Positions 9,966 through 21,207 of a DNA stretch of 49,463 nt are shown piece by piece. Under the pieces are notes generated by a model. That model had not been told where the DNA came from. It worked only from the letters and a program-made list of their open reading frames with translations, and searched no databases. Where the stretch lies: NCBI GenBank assembly GCA_027488575.1, contig JAIYBJ010000032.1:76390-125852 (forward strand), read 5' to 3'. The first letter of the stretch is position 1. The number at the start of each line of letters is the position of its first letter. Position numbers and translations under genes: made by a program. Source of the stretch: Streptomycetaceae bacterium (lineage in GTDB: Bacteria > Actinomycetota > Actinomycetes > Nanopelagicales > Nanopelagicaceae).

Positions 9966-10856
9966 ATGTCTGCAACGGATGGATTTGTAGTTGTAGATAA
10001 AGCTGGTGCGATGACAAGCCACGACGTTGTTGCAGTCGGGCGAAGAGTCTTAGGTACAAGAAAAGTTGGGCATGCTGGAACTCTTGATCCAATGGCTACA
10101 GGAATTCTCATTCTTGGCTTTGGTAATGGCACACGACTACTTCAGTACATAACAGATGGCGACAAGTCTTATCGAGCAACAATTGCCCTAGGGTCTGCAA
10201 CGATTACTGATGATGTTGAAGGCGAAGTAATTTCGAGTGCCACACAATCCCAATTAGCCGACGTCACCAATCAGCAGATTCATTCTGTACTTGCATCAAT
10301 GCGTGGTGTGATTTCACAACGTCCAAGTTCAGTATCTGCTGTCAAGGTTGATGGCAAGCGTGCGCACGAGCGAGTAAGAGCAGGCGAAGTATTTGAACTT
10401 GCTTCACGCGAGGTGACAATTTCGAAACTTGATGTTCTTCAGATTCGCAGAACCGATGGTGCAATACAGATTGATATTGAAGTGACTTGTTCTGCAGGGA
10501 CATTTATTCGCGCAATAGCACGCGACCTTGGTGCTGCGTTAAATGTTGGGGGACACCTAACATTCTTGCGACGTACACGAGTAGCCACTTTTGGTGAAGA
10601 CGTAGCGAACTCATTCGAGAACTTCAAAGCTGGTGAGTTCAAAACTTTAGATTTAATTGATGTCGCTAGATCTATTTTTAAGGTTCGTGAACTCTCTGTA
10701 GAAGAAGCTCAGGAACTCTCATTTGGTCGCAAGATTGCAGCATCTGCCTTACCTGGAATTTACGCAGCAATTTCAACTTCGAATGAACTTATAGCCTTAC
10801 TTGAAAATCGTGATGATGGCGCCAAGCCCATTGCAGTTTTCGCTCCAGCGAATTGA
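9966..10856 (+). CDS. truB: tRNA pseudouridine(55) synthase TruB
   Basis: Makes pseudouridine 55 in the T-loop of tRNAs. The catalytic motif is GHAGTLDPMATG with the catalytic aspartate (D in LDP) at about residue 40, preceded by the KAGAMTSHDVV segment. The C-terminal third carries the smaller actinobacterial TruB tail. A TTG at 9957 overlaps the rbfA stop (TTGA) and would add three residues; I chose the ATG at 9966 because the conserved region starts just after it. Overlaps or abuts both neighbours, so part of the infB transcription unit. Confidence 0.96.
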   Translation: MSATDGFVVVDKAGAMTSHDVVAVGRRVLGTRKVGHAGTLDPMATGILILGFGNGTRLLQYITDGDKSYRATIALGSATITDDVEGEVISSATQSQLADVTNQQIHSVLASMRGVISQRPSSVSAVKVDGKRAHERVRAGEVFELASREVTISKLDVLQIRRTDGAIQIDIEVTCSAGTFIRAIARDLGAALNVGGHLTFLRRTRVATFGEDVANSFENFKAGEFKTLDLIDVARSIFKVRELSVEEAQELSFGRKIAASALPGIYAAISTSNELIALLENRDDGAKPIAVFAPAN

Positions 10857-10861
10857 AGTGG

Positions 10862-10867
10862 CAGAAT
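10862..10867 (+). promoter_or_regulatory. possible -10 element of ribF (leaderless spacing)
   Basis: CAGAAT lies 6 nt before the ATG at 10874, the same hexamer and spacing as before ispG. It supports the ATG rather than the upstream TTG as the ribF start, although read-through from truB is also likely. Confidence 0.3.
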
Positions 10868-10873
10868 ATAAAC

Positions 10874-11761
10874 ATGGATAAGCGCGTTGTTGCTATTGGC
10901 GTCTTCGATGGTGTCCATCGTGGACATCAAGAGATTCTTAATCGCGCAAAAGAGATAGCCGATGGCGGTTCTGTAATTGCACTAACTTTTGACCCACATC
11001 CAGCCACAGTATTCGCACCAGAGCGAGCACCTAAATTGCTGGTTACCCTTGCCGATCGAGTTGTACTTCTAAAGATTCACAATGCAGATCAAGTTGCAGT
11101 TATAAAGTTTGATGAAAAATTTGCCTCGATGACCCCTGAAGATTTTGTTGACAGCGTTCTACTTAATCAATTACACGCAACCGATGTTGTAGTTGGTGAA
11201 AACTTCACATATGGGCACAAGGCCCAAGGCACCATCGAATCTTTGCGTGCCAGTGGGATTGCGAAGAATTTTGAAGTTCACGTGCTCTCAATTTCGCAAG
11301 ATGAACAACAAAATATCTCTTCGTCCCGAATTCGAACATTGGTTTCGCAGGGAAATGTTGAATCAGCACGAGTTTTATTGACACGCCCACATCGCTTAGA
11401 TGGAGTTGTTATTCATGGTGAAGCTCGCGGTCGCGAAATTGGTTATCCAACAGCAAATTTAGGAAACATAGAAGGTCAATGCATTCCTTCCGATGGTGTG
11501 TATGCAGGTTGGTTAACAGTTGGAATTAATCGCTGGCCATCGGCAATTTCTATTGGAACAAATCCAACATTTGATGGTGATCGAGCCCGACAAGTTGAAG
11601 CGTATGCATTAGATCAAGTCGGTTTAGATTTATACGATCAAGGTGCAACGGTTGAATTCGGATGGCGATTACGAGACACCCTCAAATTTGATGGACTTGA
11701 TCCACTCTTGGAACAAATGGCGAAAGATTGCCAACGTGCGCGGGAATTGACCGAGGAATAG
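10874..11761 (+). CDS. ribF: bifunctional riboflavin kinase/FAD synthetase RibF
   Basis: Converts riboflavin to FMN and then FAD. The N-terminal nucleotidyltransferase domain opens with GVFDGVHRGHQ (HxGH-type motif, about residues 9-19) and contains SSSRIRTLVSQG; the C-terminal kinase domain has GYPTANL (about 193-199) and the SIGTNPTF region. A TTG at 10853 overlapping the truB stop would add seven residues (MKWQNIN); the tryptophan recalls the longer mycobacterial N-terminus, so that start is not excluded. Last gene of the infB-rbfA-truB-ribF run. Confidence 0.94.
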   Translation: MDKRVVAIGVFDGVHRGHQEILNRAKEIADGGSVIALTFDPHPATVFAPERAPKLLVTLADRVVLLKIHNADQVAVIKFDEKFASMTPEDFVDSVLLNQLHATDVVVGENFTYGHKAQGTIESLRASGIAKNFEVHVLSISQDEQQNISSSRIRTLVSQGNVESARVLLTRPHRLDGVVIHGEARGREIGYPTANLGNIEGQCIPSDGVYAGWLTVGINRWPSAISIGTNPTFDGDRARQVEAYALDQVGLDLYDQGATVEFGWRLRDTLKFDGLDPLLEQMAKDCQRARELTEE

Positions 11762-11792
11762 CCTCGATTTCCTCTATCCACAACCCCGCTGG

Positions 11793-11868
11793 TAACCTTT
11801 GCCACGTCCAACGAGAAAAAGAGTTTCCGTGTGGCAGACCGGCAACCATCGTGGCCAAGTAAAAGGAG
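11793..11868 (+). promoter_or_regulatory. rpsO leader with possible alternative pairings
   Basis: The gap before rpsO has TAACCT at 11793-11798 as a possible -10, TGCCAC at 11800-11805 that can pair with GTGGCA at 11831-11836, and GGCAA at 11841-11845 that can instead pair with TTGCC at 11799-11803. S15 represses its own mRNA in several bacteria through such structures. If transcription starts just after the -10, the first arm is lost, so the assignment is weak. AAAAGGAG at 11861-11868 is the ribosome site. Confidence 0.3.
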
Positions 11869-11877
11869 ATGCAAGAA

Positions 11878-12147
11878 ATGGCATTAACACCAGAAGTAAA
11901 GAAAGAAATCGTTGCTAAGTACGGCAACTCCGCTACTGACACAGGAAGCCCTGAAGCGCAGATTGCGTTGTTATCAAAGCGTGTAGATGAGATTACTCAT
12001 CACCTTCAAACCAACCCACATGATCACCACAACCGTCGTGGTCTTTTGTTATTAGTTGGTCAACGTCGACGCATTCTTCAGTATCTCGCAAAGACAGACA
12101 TCAATCGTTACAGAACGATTATTGAAAAACTCGGCATTCGCCGTTAA
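11878..12147 (+). CDS. rpsO: 30S ribosomal protein S15
   Basis: Primary 16S rRNA-binding protein of the 30S platform. Exactly 89 aa, the usual length, with [16 protein letters not shown] at the N-terminus, [12 protein letters not shown] in the middle and [16 protein letters not shown] near the end. An in-frame ATG at 11869 overlaps the ribosome site AAAAGGAG (11861-11868) and is rejected; the ATG at 11878 is 9 nt from it. Followed by pnp, the almost universal rpsO-pnp pair. Confidence 0.97.
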   Translation: MALTPEVKKEIVAKYGNSATDTGSPEAQIALLSKRVDEITHHLQTNPHDHHNRRGLLLLVGQRRRILQYLAKTDINRYRTIIEKLGIRR

Positions 12148-12206
12148 TTAGACACAACTACTAGCCGTGTGGGCAATGGTCCTCGGTAGTGGTTTCCGGA
12201 ATATGA

Positions 12207-12275
12207 GTGCAAGAAAGTTGCACGTCCGTGAACTTCGATCGAAGATTCATTGTGCTCGACTCGGCTGTAGTCGAG
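12207..12275 (+). promoter_or_regulatory. rpsO-pnp intergenic hairpins
   Basis: Two perfect stem-loops are visible: GTGCAA-GAAAG-TTGCAC at 12207-12223 and CTCGACT-CGGCTGT-AGTCGAG at 12255-12275. Between them is the 12-base palindrome CTTCGATCGAAG. The last stem ends 3 nt before the pnp ribosome site AGGAG (12279-12283). In E. coli and Streptomyces the rpsO-pnp gap carries RNase III-cut hairpins that control PNPase synthesis; a similar role is inferred. Confidence 0.55.
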
Positions 12276-12289
12276 AATAGGAGCGACCC

Positions 12290-14488
12290 ATGGAGGGTCA
12301 AGAGATTCAATCCGCCGTTGCAGTAATTGATAACGGCAAGTTCGGAAAACGAGAAATTCGTTTTGAAACAGGCCGTCTTGCAAAGCAAGCAGCCGGAGCA
12401 GCAGCAGTTTATTTAGATGATCAGACAATGATCTTCTCTGCGACAACTGCTTCAAAAACACCTAAGGATCAATTCGACTTCTTTCCTTTAACAGTAGATG
12501 TTGAAGAGAAGATGTACGCAGTTGGTCGCATCCCAGGATCATTTTTCCGTCGTGAGGGACGTCCATCAGAAGATGCGATTCTTACATGCCGCTTAATCGA
12601 TCGCCCATTGCGCCCATCTTTCGTTAAAGGTCTTCGCAATGAAGTACAAATTGTTGTAACAGTTATGGCTTTAGATCCTGATCACATGTATGACGTGATC
12701 GCAATCAACGCCGCTTCAATGTCAACACAACTTGCAGGACTACCGTTTTCTGGACCAATTGGTGGCGTTCGCGTTGCATTAATTGACGGACAATGGGTTG
12801 CATTCCCAAATCATTCACAGCTCGATAAAGCCGTCTTTGACATGGTTGTTGCTGGTCGCGTTACTAAAGATGACGTAGCCATCATGATGGTTGAAGCAGA
12901 AGCAACTACACACACAATCGACCTCATTAAGGGTGGAGCACCAACTCCGACTGAGGAAGTTGTTGCACAAGGTCTTGATGCTGCAAAGCCATTTATTAAG
13001 ATTCTTTGCGACGCACAATCAAAGCTTGCAAAGGTTGCTGCAAAGCCAACAGCTGAATTCCCAGTCTTCTTGGATTACCAAGATGACGTATTTGCAGCGG
13101 TTGAAAAGGCAGCAAAAGATGATCTCGCTAAGGCACTTACTATTTCAGGTAAGCAAGAGCGCGAAACAAAGATTGATGAAATTAGTGCCTCTGTAAAAGA
13201 GTCAGTAAGTGCACAATTTGAAGGACGCGAAAAAGAAGTCCCTGCTGCGTTTCGTTCGCTAACTAAGAAGTTAGTTCGTCAACGCGTATTGCGCGACAAG
13301 ATTCGTATCGATGGACGCGGTTTGCGTGATATTCGTGCACTATCTGCTGAAGTTGAAGTAATTCCACGCGTTCATGGTTCTGCAATTTTCGAACGTGGTG
13401 AGACTCAGATTCTTGGAATTACAACTCTTAACATGCTTAAGATGGAGCAACAGCTCGATACCCTCAATCCTGAAAATCACAAGCGTTACATGCACAACTA
13501 CAACTTCCCGCCATATTCAACCGGCGAGACAGGTCGCGTAGGAACACCTAAGCGCCGCGAAATCGGCCACGGTGCTCTTGCAGAACGTGCACTTGTTCCA
13601 GTTCTTCCAAGTCGTGAAGAGTTTCCTTACGCAATTCGTCAGGTTTCTGAAGCACTTGGATCAAATGGTTCTACTTCAATGGGTTCAGTTTGTGCATCAA
13701 CACTTGCACTTCTAAACGCCGGAGTCCCACTACGTGCACCAGTTGCAGGTATTGCAATGGGTCTGATTTCAGATGATGTTGATGGCAAAGTTGAATACGT
13801 TGCACTCACAGATATTCTTGGTGCGGAAGATGCATTCGGTGACATGGACTTTAAGGTTGCCGGAACAAAAGACTTCGTTACAGCACTTCAATTAGATACA
13901 AAGCTTGATGGAATCCCTGCTTCAGTTTTGGCTGGTGCACTTCTACAAGCTAAGGAAGCGCGTCTTGCGATTCTAGATGTGATGAATGAAGCAATTGATT
14001 CACCGGATGAAATGAGTCCGTTTGCTCCACGAATCATTTCTGTAAAGATTCCAGTTGATCAAATTGGTGCTGTTATCGGGCCTAAGGGCAAGATCATTAA
14101 CCAGATTCAAGATGAGACTGGTGCAGACATTTCAATTGAAGATGATGGAACTATTTACATCGGCGCAACTGATGGTCCATCTGCTGAAGCGGCACGCGCA
14201 CAAATTAATGCGATTGCCAATCCAACAATGCCTGAGGTTGGCGAACGCTACCTTGGAACTGTTGTAAAGCTTGCAGCCTTTGGTGCATTCATTTCACTAC
14301 TTCCAGGTAAAGATGGCTTGCTCCACGTCTCGCAGATTCGCAAGATGCATGGTGGAAAGCGCATTGAGAATCTTGAAGAAGTAATGAAGGTTGGCGACAA
14401 GATTCAGGTTGAAATTGGTGAGATTGATCCAAAGGGAAAGCTTTCACTTGTTCCAGTTCTTGAAGAAGGCGCGGCATCAGCCGAATAA
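12290..14488 (+). CDS. pnp: polyribonucleotide nucleotidyltransferase (PNPase)
   Basis: Phosphorolytic 3'-5' exoribonuclease and RNA polymerase. The 732 aa contain two RNase PH domains (first about 20-240, second about 330-560 with [12 protein letters not shown] and [12 protein letters not shown]), a helical linker, then KH (about 580-640, [19 protein letters not shown]) and S1 (about 655-725, [19 protein letters not shown]) domains. Ribosome site AGGAG is 6 nt before the ATG. The stop is followed immediately by the M16 protease start. Confidence 0.98.
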   Translation: MEGQEIQSAVAVIDNGKFGKREIRFETGRLAKQAAGAAAVYLDDQTMIFSATTASKTPKDQFDFFPLTVDVEEKMYAVGRIPGSFFRREGRPSEDAILTCRLIDRPLRPSFVKGLRNEVQIVVTVMALDPDHMYDVIAINAASMSTQLAGLPFSGPIGGVRVALIDGQWVAFPNHSQLDKAVFDMVVAGRVTKDDVAIMMVEAEATTHTIDLIKGGAPTPTEEVVAQGLDAAKPFIKILCDAQSKLAKVAAKPTAEFPVFLDYQDDVFAAVEKAAKDDLAKALTISGKQERETKIDEISASVKESVSAQFEGREKEVPAAFRSLTKKLVRQRVLRDKIRIDGRGLRDIRALSAEVEVIPRVHGSAIFERGETQILGITTLNMLKMEQQLDTLNPENHKRYMHNYNFPPYSTGETGRVGTPKRREIGHGALAERALVPVLPSREEFPYAIRQVSEALGSNGSTSMGSVCASTLALLNAGVPLRAPVAGIAMGLISDDVDGKVEYVALTDILGAEDAFGDMDFKVAGTKDFVTALQLDTKLDGIPASVLAGALLQAKEARLAILDVMNEAIDSPDEMSPFAPRIISVKIPVDQIGAVIGPKGKIINQIQDETGADISIEDDGTIYIGATDGPSAEAARAQINAIANPTMPEVGERYLGTVVKLAAFGAFISLLPGKDGLLHVSQIRKMHGGKRIENLEEVMKVGDKIQVEIGEIDPKGKLSLVPVLEEGAASAE

Positions 14489-16521
<2,033 letters not shown>

Positions 16522-16532
16522 AGGAATCTGCG

Positions 16533-16790
16533 ATGTCTAAAGATCAAATAACAATGTACGGCGCCGACTGGTGTGGTGATTGCCGTCGTTCAAAAAGATT
16601 GCTCGCGGAGTTAGGTGTTGAATACACAAGCATTGACGTGGAAGCAGATGTGAGCGCTGCGGATAAGGTTCGTGAAATCAATGGAGGAGCTCAATCTATT
16701 CCGGTGATTGTATTTTCAGATGGAACGCATCTCACCGAACCATCTGACATGGATTTAACCGCAAAATTGAAATCTCTTTCAATTATTTAG
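16533..16790 (+). CDS. mrx1: mycoredoxin / glutaredoxin-like protein
   Basis: Small thioredoxin-fold protein, 85 aa, with the active site W13-C14-G-D-C17 near the N-terminus and the cis-proline region SIPVIVF. Length, NGGAQSIPVIVFSDGTHLTEPS and the two-cysteine site resemble mycobacterial mycoredoxin-1, which reduces mycothiol mixed disulfides. A general glutaredoxin role is the alternative. Ribosome site AAAGGA precedes the ATG. The stop codon overlaps the stop of the convergent azlD gene (TTAG). Confidence 0.82.
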   Translation: MSKDQITMYGADWCGDCRRSKRLLAELGVEYTSIDVEADVSAADKVREINGGAQSIPVIVFSDGTHLTEPSDMDLTAKLKSLSII

Positions 16791-17098
16791 AGAAAGTTGT
16801 AGACGCAAGCAGATGTTATAGCTGCGCTTAAAACTACAATCGGGAAAGATCTCTTGAAAACAAGCGCAAGAATTGCTGCACCTAAACCAGCTAATCTGTG
16901 GTCTATAACTATGGCGCCCTTTGTCGTAACACTTTGAACGGCAACAAGTGCACTTAACAACGCAATTGGGATCAGTAGATTTATACGTTTGATCAGAGGG
17001 TGTGACAGCCACTTCTCGGGAACACTATGGCCCGCAAATTTCAAGGTAAATGCCATCGCGCTTGTGCCGATTACTGCAATCCAAAGAGTGTTATTCAT
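16787..17098 (-). CDS. azlD: AzlD-type branched-chain amino acid exporter subunit
   Basis: Small hydrophobic protein of 103 aa with about four membrane segments, the partner of AzlC in two-component branched-chain amino acid exporters of the LIV-E/BrnFE class. The ATG at 17098 overlaps the azlC stop as ATGA on the minus strand, which decides it over the GTG four codons upstream. The stop overlaps the mrx1 stop. Substrate is inferred from family only. Confidence 0.85.
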   Translation of the reverse strand: MNNTLWIAVIGTSAMAFTLKFAGHSVPEKWLSHPLIKRINLLIPIALLSALVAVQSVTTKGAIVIDHRLAGLGAAILALVFKRSFPIVVLSAAITSACVYNFL

Positions 17099-17769
17099 TT
17101 CTTGACCCACAATCCTGCGACAACGGCCAACAGTGCGGTTCCAATAATTGGTAATCCAGCAGGTAAGAATGGAGTTGTTGCAATTGCAAATACCGCTGCA
17201 ACGATTGCAAGAGTTTTATCAGTTGAGTTCTTAAGTCGCGGCCACACAAGTCCTAAAAATGCAGCAGGTACTGCAGCATCTAAACCCCATGCAGAAGGAT
17301 CACCCATTGCCTTGGCGCCAACGGCGCCAGCAAGAGTAAAGAGATTCCAAAAAATGAAAACCCCAAAACCGGTGAACCAAAAACCTTCGCGCATTGCTTG
17401 CAGGCCACGTGGTTCTTGAGAAAGGCTTACTCCGGTTGATTCATCAATAGTGATCTGAGCTGCAACAACTCGTTTAAATCCTCGCACCTTAAGAATCGGA
17501 GCCATGAGCACTCCGTACAAACCATTTCGACTTCCCAGTAATGAAGCCGTAGCTATTCCGCTGAGGGCACTGCCACCAGAACCAATAACTCCAATGACAG
17601 CAAATTGTGAGGCACCAGAAAAAGTTAGAAGTGAGAGCAAACAACTTTGCAAGACACTAAATCCATTTGCTACAGCAGCGGCTCCAAAAGCAACACCATA
17701 AGCACCAACTGTGACAGAGACGCTGAGAGAGTCGCGAAATGTGGGGGAAGATACTCTAGACACACCCAC
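17095..17769 (-). CDS. azlC: AzlC family branched-chain amino acid exporter, large subunit
   Basis: Membrane protein of 224 aa with the AzlC signature GVAFGAAAVANGFSVLQSCLLS near the N-terminus (about residues 24-45), the FSGASQFA motif (about 50-57), and hydrophobic segments throughout. Forms an export pore with AzlD, removing leucine/isoleucine/valine or related compounds in characterised members. GTG start; divergent from thyX across only 53 nt. The two-gene minus-strand unit interrupts an otherwise plus-strand run. Confidence 0.88.
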   Translation of the reverse strand: MGVSRVSSPTFRDSLSVSVTVGAYGVAFGAAAVANGFSVLQSCLLSLLTFSGASQFAVIGVIGSGGSALSGIATASLLGSRNGLYGVLMAPILKVRGFKRVVAAQITIDESTGVSLSQEPRGLQAMREGFWFTGFGVFIFWNLFTLAGAVGAKAMGDPSAWGLDAAVPAAFLGLVWPRLKNSTDKTLAIVAAVFAIATTPFLPAGLPIIGTALLAVVAGLWVKK

Positions 17770-17810
17770 ATTCTGCCGTATAAATCCAAGAGCACAAAGC
17801 GCCCAATAGA

Positions 17811-17816
17811 TAAGGT
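17811..17816 (+). promoter_or_regulatory. candidate -10 element of thyX (leaderless)
   Basis: TAAGGT lies 6 nt before the thyX ATG with no ribosome site in between, in the 53-nt divergent gap shared with azlC. Confidence 0.45.
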
Positions 17817-17822
17817 CGCACC

Positions 17823-18545
17823 ATGAGTGAGTCCGATATCGTCTTTAAAAGTGATGTAACAGTAGAACTCGTTAAGGCGAGTGCAAGCGATGCCGATGTG
17901 ATTTGGGCTGCGCGAGTATCTACTGCAGGCGAGCAATCGATGGACGAAATTGGTGAAGATCCAGCTCGCTCAGAAGGATTGATTAATTACTTAGCCCGCG
18001 AACGCCATGGCTCACCTTTTGAGCACACATCGATGACATTTTTTGTATCAGCACCAATTTTTGTTTTCCGAGAATTCATGCGCCATCGAATTGCTTCTTA
18101 CAATGAAGAGAGCGGTCGATACCGTGAATTAAAGCCCGTTTTTTACATTCCAAGTAAAGAGCGCAAACTTATTCAAGTTGGAAAGACCGGCGCATACACA
18201 TTTGTTGATGGAACACCCGAGCAATACGAAACTTCAGTTAAGGCAATGAAAGAAGCCTATGTTGTTGCCTACGATCAATATCAAAAAATGCTAGATGCAG
18301 GAATTGCGCGTGAAGTGGCTCGTGTTGTGTTGCCAGTTGGGCTTTACTCATCAATGTACGTCTCAATGAATTCACGCGCACTGATGAATTTCTTATCTCT
18401 TCGCACATCTCGTGAAGGTTCGCACTTTCCAAGTTATCCTCAGCGCGAAATCGAGATGGTCGCAGAGAAAATGGAAGCCGAATTTGCAAAATTAATGCCA
18501 CTTACGCATAAGGCATTTGAGAAATCTGGACGCATTGCACCCTAA
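17823..18545 (+). CDS. thyX: flavin-dependent thymidylate synthase ThyX
   Basis: Makes dTMP from dUMP using FAD, NADPH and methylene-tetrahydrofolate. The diagnostic ThyX motif RHRxxSxNExSxRY is present as RHRIASYNEESGRY at residues 87-100. Length 240 aa, as in the family. The C-terminal LRTSREGSHFPSYPQREI segment corresponds to the nucleotide-binding region. thyX next to dapA and rnj is a standard actinobacterial order. Whether thyA also exists cannot be told from this window. Confidence 0.97.
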   Translation: MSESDIVFKSDVTVELVKASASDADVIWAARVSTAGEQSMDEIGEDPARSEGLINYLARERHGSPFEHTSMTFFVSAPIFVFREFMRHRIASYNEESGRYRELKPVFYIPSKERKLIQVGKTGAYTFVDGTPEQYETSVKAMKEAYVVAYDQYQKMLDAGIAREVARVVLPVGLYSSMYVSMNSRALMNFLSLRTSREGSHFPSYPQREIEMVAEKMEAEFAKLMPLTHKAFEKSGRIAP

Positions 18546-18553
18546 CTAAGCGA

Positions 18554-18559
18554 TAGCCT
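18554..18559 (+). promoter_or_regulatory. candidate -10 element of dapA (leaderless)
   Basis: TAGCCT lies 6 nt before the dapA ATG in the 20-nt gap after thyX; no Shine-Dalgarno sequence is visible. Confidence 0.45.
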
Positions 18560-18565
18560 TAGCCC

Positions 18566-19459
18566 ATGACAACGCAAGCGCCATTCGGTCGACTATCGAC
18601 GGCAATGGTGACTCCTTTCAAGAAGGATTTATCAATTGACTGGGATGGCGTTGCAACTTTGGCCAAGCATCTACTCTCTACAGGCCACGATGCAATCATC
18701 GTTAATGGAACAACTGGTGAAGCACCAACAACAAGTGATGATGAAAAAGATCAGATCATTAAAGTTGTAAAAGAAGCCGTTGAAGGAAAAGCAAAAGTTG
18801 TTGCGGGGGCCGGAAACAACGAAACCACCCACTCTGTTGAACAAGCACTGCGAGCACAAAGAGCTGGTGCAGATGGATTGTTAGTTGTTACTCCGTATTA
18901 CAACAAACCACCGCAAGCTGGTATCGAGGCACACTTTCGCGCAATTGCAGATGCAGCAGATTTACCGGTCATGTTGTACGACATTCCTGGACGTACAGGA
19001 ATGCAAATAGAACCTGACACAATCGTGAAGTTATCTGAGCACCCTCGCATCGTTGCTCTAAAGGATGCCAAGGGAGATGTCGCATCAACTTCATGGGTAA
19101 TCAAGCGATGTGGAATCCCGGTTTATTCAGGTGATGATATTTTGAATTTGCCATTACTCTCAGTTGGAGCCGTTGGTTTTGTGTCGGTCTGTGGACATAC
19201 TGTTGGAAAAGATTTACGCGAATTACTCGATTCGTGGTTTGCTGGAAATACTTCACGTGCACTAGAAATTCATCAAAAACTTCTACCAGTCTTCACTGGA
19301 ACTTTCCGCACGCAAGGTGCGATTTTGACTAAAGCAGCTCTTAATTTGATGGGGCTACCTGGCGGATATACGCGCTTACCTTTAGTAGATGCAACGGATG
19401 CACAAATTGCACAGTTGCGTGAAGACTTACGCGCAGGTGGCGTAACTCTTCGCTCATGA
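18566..19459 (+). CDS. dapA: 4-hydroxy-tetrahydrodipicolinate synthase
   Basis: Condenses pyruvate with aspartate semialdehyde at the head of the lysine/diaminopimelate branch. TIM-barrel protein of 297 aa; the Schiff-base lysine is K166 (VALKDAKGD) and the active-site tyrosine is Y111 in VTPYYNKPP. GTTGEAPT binds the pyruvate carboxylate. Ends with a 4-nt ATGA overlap into rnj, a linkage common in actinobacteria. Confidence 0.97.
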   Translation: MTTQAPFGRLSTAMVTPFKKDLSIDWDGVATLAKHLLSTGHDAIIVNGTTGEAPTTSDDEKDQIIKVVKEAVEGKAKVVAGAGNNETTHSVEQALRAQRAGADGLLVVTPYYNKPPQAGIEAHFRAIADAADLPVMLYDIPGRTGMQIEPDTIVKLSEHPRIVALKDAKGDVASTSWVIKRCGIPVYSGDDILNLPLLSVGAVGFVSVCGHTVGKDLRELLDSWFAGNTSRALEIHQKLLPVFTGTFRTQGAILTKAALNLMGLPGGYTRLPLVDATDAQIAQLREDLRAGGVTLRS

Positions 19460-21138
19460 CACATCCACATCCAGAACTCGGTACGCCTCCCAAATTAGCT
19501 CCAGGTGCACTTCGCATTGTTGCATTAGGCGGATTAGCTGAAATCGGTCGCAATATGACCGTCTTTGAGTGCAATGGCAAACTGCTAATCGTTGATTGTG
19601 GTGTGTTATTCCCTGAAGAAAATCAACCGGGAATTGATTTAATTCTTCCTGATTTTTCATACATCAGAGATCGTCTAAGCGATGTTATTGCAATAGTTTT
19701 GACACACGGACATGAAGACCACATCGGCGCGGTGCCGTATTTACTTCGTGAGCGTGGAGATATTCCGATTTATGGTTCTGCACTCACACTCGCTTTGATT
19801 ACTGCGAAGTTAAAAGAGCACAGAATTTCTCCATTGACACGCGAAGTACGTGAAGGTGGCCAAGAAGATATCGGACCATTTGACCTCGAATTTGTTGCAG
19901 TCAATCACTCAATTCCAGATGCACTAGCCATTGTTATCAATACGCCAGCTGGTCGCGTTTTACACACTGGCGATTTCAAGATGGATCAACTGCCACTTGA
20001 TGGGCGAATTACAGATTTAAGAACATTTGCGCGTTTGGGTGATGAAGGTGTTGACATATTTCTTGTTGATTCTACAAACGCAGATGTTCCCGGATTTACA
20101 GCTTCTGAACGCGAGATTATGCCTGTGCTCGATCGGGTATTTAGATCTACACAACGCAGAATTATTGTTGCTTCATTCTCTTCTCATGTTCACAGAATCC
20201 AGCAGGTAATTGATACGGCAGCTATTCACAATCGTAAAGTCGCTTTTATTGGACGATCGATGGTTCGCAACATGGGCATTGCTAGCGATCTTGGGTATTT
20301 GAATATTCCAGGTGACATTTTATTTGATGCAAAAGAGTTAGATTCATACGATGACAATGTTGTCTTAATTTGTACTGGCTCACAGGGCGAACCGATGGCC
20401 GCGTTGTCGCGTATGGCAAATGGTGACCATCAAATAAGAGTAGGAGATGGCGACACTGTCATCTTGGCATCATCATTAATTCCAGGAAATGAAAATTCGG
20501 TGTTTCGAGTCATCAACGAACTCACTCGCTTTGGCGCCAAAGTAGTACATAAGGCCAACGCAATGGTGCATGTATCAGGTCATGCTGCTGCAGGCGAACT
20601 GCTCTATTGCTACAACATAGTTAAACCAAAGTACGTGCTGCCCGTTCATGGAGAATGGCGTCATCTTAAAGCAAATGCTGAGATTGCAATTAATGCTGGT
20701 GTTCCTCGCGAAAACACAATTGTTATTGAAAATGGTGTTGTTGTTGATTTGGTTGATCACGTTGCACAAGTTGTTGGTGGCGTTCCGTGTGGATTCGTAT
20801 TTGTTGATGGACAAAGTATTGGCGACATTACTGAATCGTCACTGAAAGATCGACGAATTCTGGGAGAAGAAGGTTTTATTTCAGTTGTCGTTGTAATTGA
20901 TTCTCAAAGTGGAAAAATCGTTGCTGGCCCAGATATTCATGCACGTGGTTTTGCTGAGGATGCATCTTTATTTGATGAGGTAAAAATTGATATTGAAAAA
21001 GCACTCGCTGCCGCAGTTGTAGAAGGAATCAATGGAACACATCAACTCTCTCAAGTAGTTCGTCGAACAATTGGGGGATGGGTTGGAGCGAAGCACCGTC
21101 GTCGCCCAATGATTGTTCCGCTAGTAATTGAGGTTTAG
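19456..21138 (+). CDS. rnj: ribonuclease J
   Basis: Metallo-beta-lactamase-fold RNase with endonuclease and 5'-3' exonuclease activity in mRNA decay and rRNA maturation. The zinc motif HGHEDH is at residues 84-89 (LTHGHEDHIGA), followed by the beta-CASP domain (STNADVPGFTASE, then CTGSQGEPMAALSRMA) and the late HVSGHAAAGEL motif, then a C-terminal domain. The 560 aa are full length. Starts inside the dapA stop (ATGA). With pnp and rnc it makes three RNases in this window. Confidence 0.97.
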   Translation: MTHPHPELGTPPKLAPGALRIVALGGLAEIGRNMTVFECNGKLLIVDCGVLFPEENQPGIDLILPDFSYIRDRLSDVIAIVLTHGHEDHIGAVPYLLRERGDIPIYGSALTLALITAKLKEHRISPLTREVREGGQEDIGPFDLEFVAVNHSIPDALAIVINTPAGRVLHTGDFKMDQLPLDGRITDLRTFARLGDEGVDIFLVDSTNADVPGFTASEREIMPVLDRVFRSTQRRIIVASFSSHVHRIQQVIDTAAIHNRKVAFIGRSMVRNMGIASDLGYLNIPGDILFDAKELDSYDDNVVLICTGSQGEPMAALSRMANGDHQIRVGDGDTVILASSLIPGNENSVFRVINELTRFGAKVVHKANAMVHVSGHAAAGELLYCYNIVKPKYVLPVHGEWRHLKANAEIAINAGVPRENTIVIENGVVVDLVDHVAQVVGGVPCGFVFVDGQSIGDITESSLKDRRILGEEGFISVVVVIDSQSGKIVAGPDIHARGFAEDASLFDEVKIDIEKALAAAVVEGINGTHQLSQVVRRTIGGWVGAKHRRRPMIVPLVIEV

Positions 21139-21194
21139 AATTTCAAGCATTCTGTAAGTCGGCGCGCCTGCCATCTCTGTAATTGTTTAGCATT

Positions 21195-21200
21195 TACGAT
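21195..21200 (+). promoter_or_regulatory. candidate -10 element of ftsK (leaderless)
   Basis: TACGAT lies 7 nt before the GTG start of ftsK; there is no ribosome site in the gap after rnj. Confidence 0.4.
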
Positions 21201-21207
21201 AATTAGT

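Noticed and set aside
11869-11877. ATG at 11869 as the rpsO start
   Set aside because: It overlaps the ribosome site AAAAGGAG; the ATG at 11878 gives exactly the 89 residues of S15.
16787-17769. azlCD as part of a genomic island
   Set aside because: Only two genes, no integrase, no repeats at the ends, and base composition looks like the surroundings.
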